Both the position numbers and the translations under genes were made by a program. Below the pieces are notes generated by a model. That model searched no databases and was not told where the DNA came from. It saw only the letters and a list, made by a program, of their open reading frames with translations. Positions 7,616 through 14,314 of a stretch of DNA of 14,339 bases are shown here, in pieces. The stretch's first letter is position 1. Every line of letters begins with the position of its first letter. The DNA is from Dehalococcoidia bacterium (lineage in GTDB: Bacteria; Chloroflexota; Dehalococcoidia; Dehalococcoidales; BS750m-G39): contig JAUWZG010000026.1 in NCBI GenBank assembly GCA_030615425.1, forward strand, positions 1 through 14,339, in the 5' to 3' direction.

Positions 7616-8865
7616 TTACCTTTCCCCTTTGTTTTCTTTGGCTTCATCATACCTAACGGACCCTCGGCTTGAGTTGGAGGCTGTGCCTGCGCCTGGGTTT
7701 TGACCGGCAACCCCCAGATGTGAATAAAGCCGGGGGAGGCGCTCTGGTCAAACTCATCGCCCTTATCATAGGTAGCCAGACCATAGCTATATAGTGATTT
7801 GGGAGATTTTCGCCCCACCACCTGGCAACTCCCCTTGAATAATTTAACTCGCACTGTTCCGCTGACATAGCGCTGGGTGCTCTTAACATAGGCAGCCAAG
7901 TCCTGATGGAGTGAACTAAACCATAGACCGTTATAGATGAGGTCGGCATATTCCATCGCCACCTTCTGCTTAAAACGCAGTTGCTCCTTGGATAAGGTCA
8001 TTGCCTCCAAAGCCTGGTGCGCCTGAAGCAATACCACTGCTGCCGGCGCTTCATAAATCTCCCTTGATTTTATCCCCACCAGCCTGTTCTCCACCAGGTC
8101 AATCCTGCCTACCCCGTGCTCGCCAGCCAGCTGGTTCAGTTTCTGAATCAGGCTGACGCCATCCATCTTCTTCCCACCAATGGCGATGGGGATGCCCTGC
8201 TCAAAGCCGATTTCCACATAGCCTGGCTTATTTGGGGCATCCGCCGGCGACCTTGTCCAGGTGAAGACATCAGCCGGTGGCTCAACCCAGGGGTCCTCAA
8301 GAACTCCGCACTCAATGCTCCTCCCCCACAGGTTCTCATCAATGGAATAGGGACTGGCGGCAGTAACCGGCACCGGAATCCCGTAGCGCTGAGCATATTT
8401 GATGGTCTCTTCGCGGGTCATGCCCCATTCCCGAGCCGGGGCGATAATCTTGAGGCTAGGTGCCAGGGCAGCGATGCTCACCTCAAACCTCACCTGGTCA
8501 TTCCCCTTGCCGGTGCAGCCATGAGCTACTGCTGAAGCCCCCTCCTTTATGGCGGTATCCACCAGCAACTTAGCCATCAGCGGACGAGCCAGGGCTGTAG
8601 CCAGTGGATATTGCCCCTCATAGAGAGCGTCCGCCTGTAGTGCGGGGAAGATAAAATGATTGACAAATAACTCCTTGGCATCCTCCACCAACGCCTTCAC
8701 GGCGCCGACATCAAGTGCCTTCTGACGGACGGCAGAAAGGTCCCGTTCACTGCCGACATTAACATTAAAAGCAATAACATCCAGGTTATACTTCTCTTTA
8801 AGCCATCTGACAGCTACTGATGTATCCAACCCACCACTGTAAGCTAATACCACTTTATCTGCCAT
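7612..8865 (-). CDS. argG: Argininosuccinate synthase
   Basis: Joins citrulline and aspartate using ATP to give argininosuccinate. The N-type ATP pyrophosphatase motif AYSGGLDTSVAVRWL is at residues 8-22, HGCTGKGNDQVRFE at 115-128, and SPYSIDENLWGRS at 171-183. The start is the ATG at 8865, which has a GGGAG seven bases upstream and places the P-loop at the usual position; the frame stays open to 8973 but that extension would run into argD. Of 417 residues, the last ~20-25 form a Gln/Pro- then Lys/Gly-rich tail after the family's normal end. The gene lies 16 bp after argD and overlaps argH by 4 bp. Identity is firm. Confidence 0.97.
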   Translation of the reverse strand: MADKVVLAYSGGLDTSVAVRWLKEKYNLDVIAFNVNVGSERDLSAVRQKALDVGAVKALVEDAKELFVNHFIFPALQADALYEGQYPLATALARPLMAKLLVDTAIKEGASAVAHGCTGKGNDQVRFEVSIAALAPSLKIIAPAREWGMTREETIKYAQRYGIPVPVTAASPYSIDENLWGRSIECGVLEDPWVEPPADVFTWTRSPADAPNKPGYVEIGFEQGIPIAIGGKKMDGVSLIQKLNQLAGEHGVGRIDLVENRLVGIKSREIYEAPAAVVLLQAHQALEAMTLSKEQLRFKQKVAMEYADLIYNGLWFSSLHQDLAAYVKSTQRYVSGTVRVKLFKGSCQVVGRKSPKSLYSYGLATYDKGDEFDQSASPGFIHIWGLPVKTQAQAQPPTQAEGPLGMMKPKKTKGKGK

Positions 8866-8881
8866 ACTGAATCTCCCTAAG

Positions 8882-10063
8882 CTATTTAGCCGACAGGGCA
8901 CTGTCCAGGATGCCCAGCGCCTCATCAACCTCCTCAGTCCCGATAATAAGGGGAGGCATAAAGCGCAAGGCATTGGGCTTCAACCGATTAACCAATAAGC
9001 CCCTATCAAGGCAAGTTATCACTAATGATTGGGCGATGTCACTGCCAAACTCCGTAGCCACCAGCAACCCACGCCCCCGAACATCAGTAATAAGCTGGAA
9101 TTTCTGTCTCAAGCCTTCCAGTCCGTCGATAAGATACTGTCCCACCGTCTTTGCCTTCCCGGCTATATCATTATCAATAATAAATTTTACTGTAGCATAG
9201 CTAGCAGCACAGGCTAACGGATTACCGCCAAAGGTAGAGCCGTGCTCCCCGGGAGCGAACACCGCCACCCTTTCCTTAGCCAGAAGAGCCCCAATGGGCA
9301 GGCCACTGCCTAGACCCTTAGCCAGTGTCATTATATCAGGTTCAACGCCATATTGCTCGTAGGCAAAGAGCGTCCCCGTCCGACCTATGCCAGTTTGAAT
9401 TTCATCCAGAATGAGCAAAATGCCCTTCTGGTCACACCAAACCCTTATGGCGGGTAAATAGCTATCATCGGGCAGGTTGACCCCACCCTCCCCCTGTATT
9501 GGCTCTACCATCACGGCACAGGTCTTATCAGTAGTGGCTGACTTTATGGCTTCAATATTATTATGCTCCACATTGACAAAGCCGGTGGGCAGAGGAGGAA
9601 ATGGCTTCTGGAATTTTGCCTGACCAGTAGCTGCCAACATAGCTAAAGTACGACCATGAAATGAGCCCGAGGTGGTAATAACCTCATAGGCTCCGCCTAA
9701 CTCAAGCTGCCCATAACGGCGGGCTAGCTTTACCGCCCCTTCATTAGCCTCAGCGCCGCTATTGCCAAAAAAGACCTTGTTCAGACAGCTATTCCGGACT
9801 AGAAGCTCCGCCAAGCGAATCTGAGGAACAGTATAGAACTGGTTGGACGTCTGAATTAGCAACTGCGCCTGCTCGGTAACTGCCTGAGTAACCACCGGAT
9901 GGCAGTGCCCCAAACTATTGACTGCCCAGCCACCAACAAAGTCAAGGTATTCCCGCCCATCCTCATCCCACACCCGTGCCCCCTGCCCCCTGACTATAGT
10001 TAAGGGTACACGCTCGAAAGTTTGCATAAAGTATTGGCGCTCAAGTTCCTGCCAGTTACTCAC
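8882..10063 (-). CDS. argD: Acetylornithine aminotransferase (class III PLP enzyme)
   Basis: Transfers an amino group from glutamate to N-acetylglutamate semialdehyde to make N-acetylornithine. The 393 residues show the class III aminotransferase pattern: FGNSGAEANEGAVKLAR (99-115), SFHGRT (134-139), EPIQGEGG (187-194), the PLP-contacting LDEIQTGIGRTG (219-230) and the Schiff-base lysine K249 in TLAKGLGSGLPIGA. The GTG start overlaps the argB stop as GTGA, with GGGAG six bases upstream inside argB. The ArgD name rests on context between argB and argG; related enzymes act on ornithine, GABA or LysW-bound substrates, but the neighbourhood makes ArgD the best call. Confidence 0.95.
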   Translation of the reverse strand: MSNWQELERQYFMQTFERVPLTIVRGQGARVWDEDGREYLDFVGGWAVNSLGHCHPVVTQAVTEQAQLLIQTSNQFYTVPQIRLAELLVRNSCLNKVFFGNSGAEANEGAVKLARRYGQLELGGAYEVITTSGSFHGRTLAMLAATGQAKFQKPFPPLPTGFVNVEHNNIEAIKSATTDKTCAVMVEPIQGEGGVNLPDDSYLPAIRVWCDQKGILLILDEIQTGIGRTGTLFAYEQYGVEPDIMTLAKGLGSGLPIGALLAKERVAVFAPGEHGSTFGGNPLACAASYATVKFIIDNDIAGKAKTVGQYLIDGLEGLRQKFQLITDVRGRGLLVATEFGSDIAQSLVITCLDRGLLVNRLKPNALRFMPPLIIGTEEVDEALGILDSALSAK

Positions 10064-10848
10064 TTTCGTCTCCCTATGGTGGTGCCGCCACCATGTCCTT
10101 CTATCTCACCGAGCAAGGCGTGCCGCTGCCGACCATCTATGATACAAGCAGATGAAGTGCCCGACAAAGCTCTGAGGCACGCTTTAATCTTGGGAATCAT
10201 CCCCCCTGAAGCCACACCTGAAGCCATTAGAGCTTCAGCTTCATCAGGCGATAGGCGAGGCAGCAAATTGCCTGACTGGTCGCAGATACCAACCACATCG
10301 GTCAAGAAGATAAGCCTCTCGGCACCAATGGCGGCAGCAATCTCACCAGCTACAGCATCAGCATTGATGTTAAGCACCTGCGGCGCTTTCTCCATCTTAT
10401 CAGCAGCATGAAGACTGACCGGAGCCACTACCGGGATATAGCCGGACTTTAGCAGCGCTTCCAGAGGGGCGGGATTTACCTTGACCACCTCCCCAATATA
10501 GCCCAGCTCTTTCTCCTTAATCCTGCCCTGAATGAAAGCCCCGTCCACGCCGCTAATGCCTACCGCCATCCCTCCCCGAGCATTAATGTCGGCCACAATC
10601 TCCTTATTGACCAGCCCAGCCAGCACCGAAATCACCACCTCAAGGGTGGCTTCATCGGTTACCCGCTCGCCGTGGACAAACCTGGTGGAAATCCCTTGCT
10701 TTTCCAGCCAATCGGTTATCAGTTTACCACCACCATGTACTACCACCAGCGATTTGCCCTGCTGCTGTAGCTTGACAATGTCCTCAATAGTGGTATCGTG
10801 GCTGCCCAAGGTGGCACCACCGAGCTTGACCACAATAACCTTGCCCAA
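10060..10848 (-). CDS. argB: Acetylglutamate kinase
   Basis: Phosphorylates N-acetylglutamate with ATP, the second step of the arginine pathway. The 262-residue amino-acid-kinase fold shows VVKLGGATLG near the start (7-16), VVHGGGK (36-42), the substrate motif NINADAVAGEIA (160-171) and GGMIPK with K200. The protein starts directly at the first beta strand, without the extra N-terminal helix that characterises hexameric arginine-inhibited forms. The start is TTG, supported by an AGGGGG seven bases upstream; no ATG is available nearby. It follows argJ by 18 bp and overlaps argD by 4 bp. Identity is firm; feedback behaviour is inferred from length only. Confidence 0.95.
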   Translation of the reverse strand: MGKVIVVKLGGATLGSHDTTIEDIVKLQQQGKSLVVVHGGGKLITDWLEKQGISTRFVHGERVTDEATLEVVISVLAGLVNKEIVADINARGGMAVGISGVDGAFIQGRIKEKELGYIGEVVKVNPAPLEALLKSGYIPVVAPVSLHAADKMEKAPQVLNINADAVAGEIAAAIGAERLIFLTDVVGICDQSGNLLPRLSPDEAEALMASGVASGGMIPKIKACLRALSGTSSACIIDGRQRHALLGEIEGHGGGTTIGRRK

Positions 10849-10866
10849 TTTTTTACCCCCTAGCCA

Positions 10867-12063
10867 TCAGGTCATGTAACGACTATTAATAGTTACATAT
10901 TCCTCGGACAAGTCGCAACCCCAGGCAGTAGCGCTGCCGGAGCCGAGGTTGAGATTCAAGCTTATTGATACCTCCTCCCCCCTCAGCAGCTGGATTAAAC
11001 TTCGCTTATCAAAGGGCAAGGGGCTGCCCGCCTTTACCACCGGAATTTCGCCGATATAAAGCTCTAGCTTGGCTTCTTCTACCTCCACCCCGCTCCGCCC
11101 CACCGCAGCCATAATCCGTCCCCAATTAGGGTCGGCACCATGAATCGCCGCCTTCACCAGGGGCGAGCTTACCACCGTCCTCGCCGCCGACCTCGCCTGA
11201 GCCAGGTTAGCAGCGCCAGCGACGGTTACCTCAATGAGCCTAGTTGCTCCCTCACCATCACGGGCGACACACTTAGCCAGATAGATACAGACCTGCTCCA
11301 GGGCCTGCTCAAAGGCGTCAACGGGGACACTTCCCCCCAGCCCGTTAGCCATTATAAGCACCATATCGTTGGGACTAGTATCGCCGTCAATGGAAATCAT
11401 GTTAAACGATACGTCCACCGCTTTCCCCAGTGCCTCCTGGACAAAATCCTTCTCTATGGCGGCGTCGGTGGTGAGGAAGCAGAGTAAGGTTGCCAGGTCA
11501 GGGTGAATCATTCCCGACCCCTTGGCCACCCCGCCAATGGTAAACTCACTATCCCCCACCCTGACCTTAACTGCCGTCTCCTTGGCGAAGGTATCAGTGG
11601 TCATTATCGCCTGTGCCAGCTCATGACCGCCGTCGCGGGAAAGGATAATCTGCTCTATGCCAGCCCTTATGCGCTTCATCGGCAATGGCACACCAATGAC
11701 GCCGGTGCTGGCGACCAGGACATCCTCAGCCGATATGCCAATGCCCTCGGCGGTTAGCTTTGCCATCTCATCGGCATGGGCAAGACCCCCCTCCCCGGTA
11801 AAGGCATTGGCGCAGCCGCTATTTACTACCACCGCCCCGGCCTTCCCCTGTTTCAGCCTCTGCTGAGATAGAACCACTGGCGCTGCCTTGAGCCGATTGG
11901 TGGTAAATAGAGCCGCCGCCACACAAGGCGCCTCAGAAAAGAGAATGCCAAGGTCTGGTTTATCTTTGGCTTTTCTATTTATCCCGGCGCTGGTGGTACC
12001 GGCAAAGAAACCCTCAGGGGAAGTAATGTTGCCTTCAGGAATAGTTTCAATCTCGGCTGCCAC
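10867..12063 (-). CDS. argJ: Glutamate N-acetyltransferase / amino-acid N-acetyltransferase ArgJ
   Basis: Moves the acetyl group from N-acetylornithine to glutamate, recycling acetyl in the arginine pathway; some family members also use acetyl-CoA. Family signatures are GFFAGTTSAGI, VNSGCANAFTGEGG, STGVIGVPLP, and the self-processing site HPDLATLLCF, where cleavage before the threonine gives alpha and beta chains and makes Thr the nucleophile. The C-terminus INSRYMT is also typical. I chose the GTG at 12063 (398 residues). A GTG at 12084 would add seven residues, but the predicted promoter -10 lies between these two starts. No Shine-Dalgarno precedes the chosen GTG, consistent with a leaderless message. 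First gene of argJBDGH-rpe. Whether it is mono- or bifunctional cannot be read from the sequence. Confidence 0.94.
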   Translation of the reverse strand: MAAEIETIPEGNITSPEGFFAGTTSAGINRKAKDKPDLGILFSEAPCVAAALFTTNRLKAAPVVLSQQRLKQGKAGAVVVNSGCANAFTGEGGLAHADEMAKLTAEGIGISAEDVLVASTGVIGVPLPMKRIRAGIEQIILSRDGGHELAQAIMTTDTFAKETAVKVRVGDSEFTIGGVAKGSGMIHPDLATLLCFLTTDAAIEKDFVQEALGKAVDVSFNMISIDGDTSPNDMVLIMANGLGGSVPVDAFEQALEQVCIYLAKCVARDGEGATRLIEVTVAGAANLAQARSAARTVVSSPLVKAAIHGADPNWGRIMAAVGRSGVEVEEAKLELYIGEIPVVKAGSPLPFDKRSLIQLLRGEEVSISLNLNLGSGSATAWGCDLSEEYVTINSRYMT

Positions 12064-12072
12064 TATAAATAA

Positions 12073-12101
12073 ACTATACCACACTCCATATAGCCAGGCA
12101 A
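12073..12101 (-). promoter_or_regulatory. Predicted promoter of the argJBDGH-rpe operon
   Basis: Minus strand: TTGCCT (12101-12096), a 17-base spacer, and TATAGT (12078-12073). Both hexamers are close to the sigma-70 consensus. Initiation 6-8 bases after the -10 would fall only about 2-4 bases before the argJ GTG at 12063, predicting a leaderless transcript. No ARG-box palindrome was evident. Confidence 0.6.
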
Positions 12102-12106
12102 TGTAG

Positions 12107-12112
12107 TATAAT
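12107..12112 (+). promoter_or_regulatory. Predicted -10 element of the stand-alone PK_C gene
   Basis: TATAAT matches the -10 consensus, 40 bases before the ATG at 12153. The hexamer 17 bases upstream (CTCCAT) is a weak -35 and lies inside the minus-strand argJ promoter, so the two promoters are back to back and interleaved. Confidence 0.45.
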
Positions 12113-12152
12113 ATAAAAAATAGCCGTAAAAATATTAGAAGGAGATGCAGAA

Positions 12153-12716
12153 ATGGAACTAAAAACAGTGTATTTTGAAAAGCCGGGTAGTGAGAATACC
12201 GAAGAGACGCTCGGCGTCGCTAAGCAGCGGGCGGAGGAGCTGGGTATCAAAACCATAGTGGTAGCCTCCACCATAGGCGATACCGCAGTAAGAGCTACAG
12301 AAGCGTTCAACAAGTCAAGGGTCATCGTGGTCAGCCACGTTACCGGCATGCGTGAGCCCGATACCCAGGAATTTAACGGGGAGAACAGGAAAATAGTTGA
12401 AGCTAAAGGGGGCGTCATCCTCACCACCACCCACTCCCTTGGGGGCTTGAGTCGCGCCATGCGCAGCAAATACAATATGTTTGTCCTGGGAGAGGTAATC
12501 GCCGATGTCCTGCGCATTTTTGGTCAGGGGATAAAGGTGGTCTGTGAGATAGCAACTATGGCTGCCGATAGCGGACTGGTGCGCACCGATGAGGATATTA
12601 TTGCCATTGCCGGCAGCGGGCGGGGCGCCGATACCGCCGTGGTGCTCACGCCAGCCAACACCCACGACTTCTTTAACCTCAAAATCAAAGAGATTCTGTG
12701 CAAACCTCGTTTATAA
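12153..12716 (+). CDS. Stand-alone pyruvate kinase C-terminal (PK_C) domain protein, function unknown
   Basis: A 187-residue protein that resembles only the C-terminal allosteric domain of pyruvate kinase (PK_C), with no catalytic barrel. Evidence is ASTIGDTAVRATEAF (38-52), like the phosphate-binding AST-x-G-x-TA of that domain, IKVVCEIATMAADSGLV in the middle, and the ending GADTAVVLTPANTHDFFN followed by EILCKPR. Free-standing proteins of this type are known in archaea and various bacteria and remain uncharacterised (COG1751, from memory). The ATG has an AAGGAG eight bases upstream. It is a single gene with its own promoter, divergent from argJ, followed by a terminator-like hairpin. It probably binds a small phosphorylated ligand, but this is inference from the fold. 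No signal peptide or membrane segment is visible. Confidence 0.85.
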   Translation: MELKTVYFEKPGSENTEETLGVAKQRAEELGIKTIVVASTIGDTAVRATEAFNKSRVIVVSHVTGMREPDTQEFNGENRKIVEAKGGVILTTTHSLGGLSRAMRSKYNMFVLGEVIADVLRIFGQGIKVVCEIATMAADSGLVRTDEDIIAIAGSGRGADTAVVLTPANTHDFFNLKIKEILCKPRL

Positions 12717-12740
12717 TTCTATCTACCTCACCCCCTTAAT

Positions 12741-12780
12741 CCCCCTCTCCTTGGTAAGGAGAGGGGGAAGTTGTTTTTTT
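12741..12780 (+). terminator. Strong terminator-like palindrome, probably a dispersed repeat copy
   Basis: CCCCCTCTCCTT (12741-12752) pairs perfectly with AAGGAGAGGGGG (12756-12767) around a GGT loop, followed after three bases by TTGTTTTTTT (12771-12780). This is a good rho-independent terminator for the plus-strand PK_C gene, 25 bases after its stop. The C-rich lead-in CTCACCCCCTTAAT (12728-12741) plus palindrome resembles dispersed intergenic repeats of many uncultured bacterial genomes. Confidence 0.75.
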
Positions 12781-12812
12781 AAGGGGCTAGCGCCCCTTTG
12801 ACCCCTGTGGGG
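12781..12812. repeat. Two short adjacent inverted repeats
   Basis: AAGGGGC (12781-12787) pairs with GCCCCTT (12792-12798) around a four-base loop, and CCCC (12802-12805) pairs with GGGG (12809-12812) around TGT. They directly follow the T-tract of the larger palindrome and may belong to the same repeat element. Neither has a T-run on the minus-strand side, so they are poor terminators for the HNH gene. Confidence 0.5.
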
Positions 12813-12853
12813 CGGAGGGGATAAAACTACGGGATAAACCCTGAATGGCTTGA

Positions 12854-12868
12854 GGGCGGGTGGGTGGG
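12854..12868 (+). other. Canonical G-quadruplex motif
   Basis: Four GGG runs separated by single bases (C, T, T) in 15 bases: GGGCGGGTGGGTGGG. This pattern with one-base loops is the type known to form very stable parallel quadruplexes. It lies on the plus strand between two convergent genes, 23 bases past the stop of the HNH gene. Confidence 0.6.
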
Positions 12869-12891
12869 AAAAAGAACATGGATGTGGGGGG

Positions 12892-13674
12892 TTAGTGCCC
12901 TTTCAGTCGGCCTACAATAACCAGATATTCAGGTGTCTGGTATTTAGCAAATAACCTTATTCGTGCCCCTAACTCGTTTCTCTTCGTAAGAAGCTCTATC
13001 CTATGTAAGAATCGTTCTCTTGGAAGCAAGTCTGGAGATTTATGGGGGTCTTCGCATCCAACCCATTGACTACCATCATCTTTCTTGCCCAGAATACATG
13101 GAAGCACATAAGCTTCTTCAATCATATCAAGACCATACTGAAACACAGTCATTCCATATGCGATTTTGGCAAGAACACGCGCGAAGCTTGTGCGTAGCTC
13201 CTCAGTATAAGATATGCTCTCAACATTGTATTTGGCATTAAATTCACGCAAGTCCCTCTCATTTCCATGTGAACTCATCCCTTTCACTATCATACCTTTA
13301 CCCTGCGGGTTTTTACTAATATAGCCTGGTTTCTCAAGCTGTGGCATCATAAATAAGGTTGGGCAATCAGAGGCTGGAACTTCCAAAACTTTTTCTTTCC
13401 CGCCTATCGTGACCATGAAGGAAAAGGTTTTTGGCCTGTTTTTAGGGTGATAAGTTGGTAAGCCCAACTTCGTACGTACCAGAAGAAAGAATTCCCTCGC
13501 TACATCTCGTTCAAAGTCCTGAGTAATCTTGGTACACTCTCCACAACTTGCACTAAGCAATTGCCAAGGACCACCAAGAGAATGCGGCACAATATGCTCA
13601 TCGGTCAAGTTATCAGTAGACCCGCAGTATATGCATTCACCTATGTATTTTGACATTGGAGCAGCGTTATTCAT
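12892..13674 (-). CDS. HNH endonuclease-like protein
   Basis: A 260-residue protein with an N-terminal HNH/treble-clef module: CIYC (14-17), TDEHIVPHSLGG (24-35) and CGEC (44-47), i.e. two CxxC zinc pairs flanking the EH of the nuclease site. The rest (about 50-260) has no motif I recognise; it is rich in charged residues and shows no membrane segment. The ATG at 13674 is chosen over an in-frame ATG at 13656 and over a longer reading from 13767 that would overlap the upstream gene; a GGAGG-rich tract precedes it. The gene is visibly more AT-rich than its neighbours (two 60-base samples, 12961-13020 and 13381-13440, held 26 and 25 G+C), hinting at lateral acquisition. It lies 34 bp after the flavoprotein gene. 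Its target, if any, is unknown; it could be a defence or housekeeping nuclease. Confidence 0.8.
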   Translation of the reverse strand: MNNAAPMSKYIGECIYCGSTDNLTDEHIVPHSLGGPWQLLSASCGECTKITQDFERDVAREFFLLVRTKLGLPTYHPKNRPKTFSFMVTIGGKEKVLEVPASDCPTLFMMPQLEKPGYISKNPQGKGMIVKGMSSHGNERDLREFNAKYNVESISYTEELRTSFARVLAKIAYGMTVFQYGLDMIEEAYVLPCILGKKDDGSQWVGCEDPHKSPDLLPRERFLHRIELLTKRNELGARIRLFAKYQTPEYLVIVGRLKGH

Positions 13675-13708
13675 CACTTCTACCCCTCCCCCACTTCTGC
13701 AATCATAG

Positions 13709-14314
13709 CTAAAAGGTGTGGGTGCCGTAGGCGATGGGGGGCGCCATAAACTCAGCCGGATACTCAAACTTCTTGGCCACCAGCTGCACCATCTGCCGCC
13801 CCAGGTCCCGAGCCGCTTTCATACCCTTCTCCAACTTCTTTACATCACCTTTAGGCCCGCCGTAAGCGGCGACATAGTTGGCTGGTAGCATGCGGTGGGA
13901 GACAATATAAAAATAGAGGTCTTTTATCGCATCTATGAGGCCGAGGCTGCCGGCGACAACCACAACACCACCCACTTTGTTAGCCAGGCTTTTCTCAGGA
14001 CGATTCAGCGCCATTGTCCGGTCCATTACCGTCTTGGTCTGGGCAGCCATGGCATAGAAATATATCGGCGTGCCGAAGATGATGCCATCGGCTTCCAACA
14101 GCTTATTGTATAGGTCTTGCATATCGTCCTTGATGTGGCATTCGCCAGCCTTAAAGCAGGTTCCGCAACCATCGCAGGGTTCTATGGTCTTGCCGGATAC
14201 ACTATACAGTTCTACTTCTGCTCCCTCTTGTTGCGCTCCCTGGAGCGCCTCAGCTAACAAGAGCTCGGTGTTTCCCTGTTTCCTTGGACTGCATGAAATA
14301 GCTAAAATTTTCAC
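13709..14314 (-). CDS. Flavodoxin-fold NAD(P)H-dependent FMN reductase / iron-sulfur flavoprotein-like
   Basis: A 201-residue protein of the flavodoxin-like fold. SCSPRKQGNTE (7-17) is the FMN-phosphate loop, and GTPIYFYAMAAQTKTVMDR (81-99) is the second flavin-contacting stretch. Between them PCDGCGTCFKAGEC carries C47, C50, C53 and C59 (CX2CX2CX5C), the compact cysteine motif that binds a [4Fe-4S] cluster in the archaeal iron-sulfur flavoprotein Isf. Many bacterial relatives keep a similar motif without proven clusters, so cluster binding is inferred. The GTG start has an AAGGAG seven bases upstream (14322-14327). Likely a cytoplasmic electron-transfer or quinone/FMN reductase. It is probably co-transcribed with the downstream HNH gene; its promoter lies outside the window. 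Confidence 0.88.
   Translation of the reverse strand: MKILAISCSPRKQGNTELLLAEALQGAQQEGAEVELYSVSGKTIEPCDGCGTCFKAGECHIKDDMQDLYNKLLEADGIIFGTPIYFYAMAAQTKTVMDRTMALNRPEKSLANKVGGVVVVAGSLGLIDAIKDLYFYIVSHRMLPANYVAAYGGPKGDVKKLEKGMKAARDLGRQMVQLVAKKFEYPAEFMAPPIAYGTHTF

Noticed and set aside
8866..8973. Longer argG reading starting at 8973
   Set aside because: It would overlap the argD 3' end; the internal ATG at 8865 has a good Shine-Dalgarno and gives the family's normal N-terminus.
12064..12152. Arginine repressor (ARG box) or riboswitch/T-box upstream of argJ
   Set aside because: No ARG-box-like palindrome stood out and the predicted leader is only a few bases long, too short for a leader RNA.
12074..12517. 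147-codon open frame antisense to the PK_C gene
   Set aside because: The sense strand encodes a clear PK_C-family protein with a good ribosome site; the antisense reading has no recognisable motif and starts inside coding sequence.
12589..12801. Plus-strand open frame crossing the PK_C gene end and the palindrome, giving a PLIPLSLVRRGG-like peptide
   Set aside because: This peptide is the usual spurious translation of the C-rich palindromic repeat, not a gene.
13675..13767. Longer HNH-gene reading starting at 13767
   Set aside because: The extra residues are low-complexity and overlap the flavoprotein gene; starts at 13674 or 13656 fit the HNH module better.
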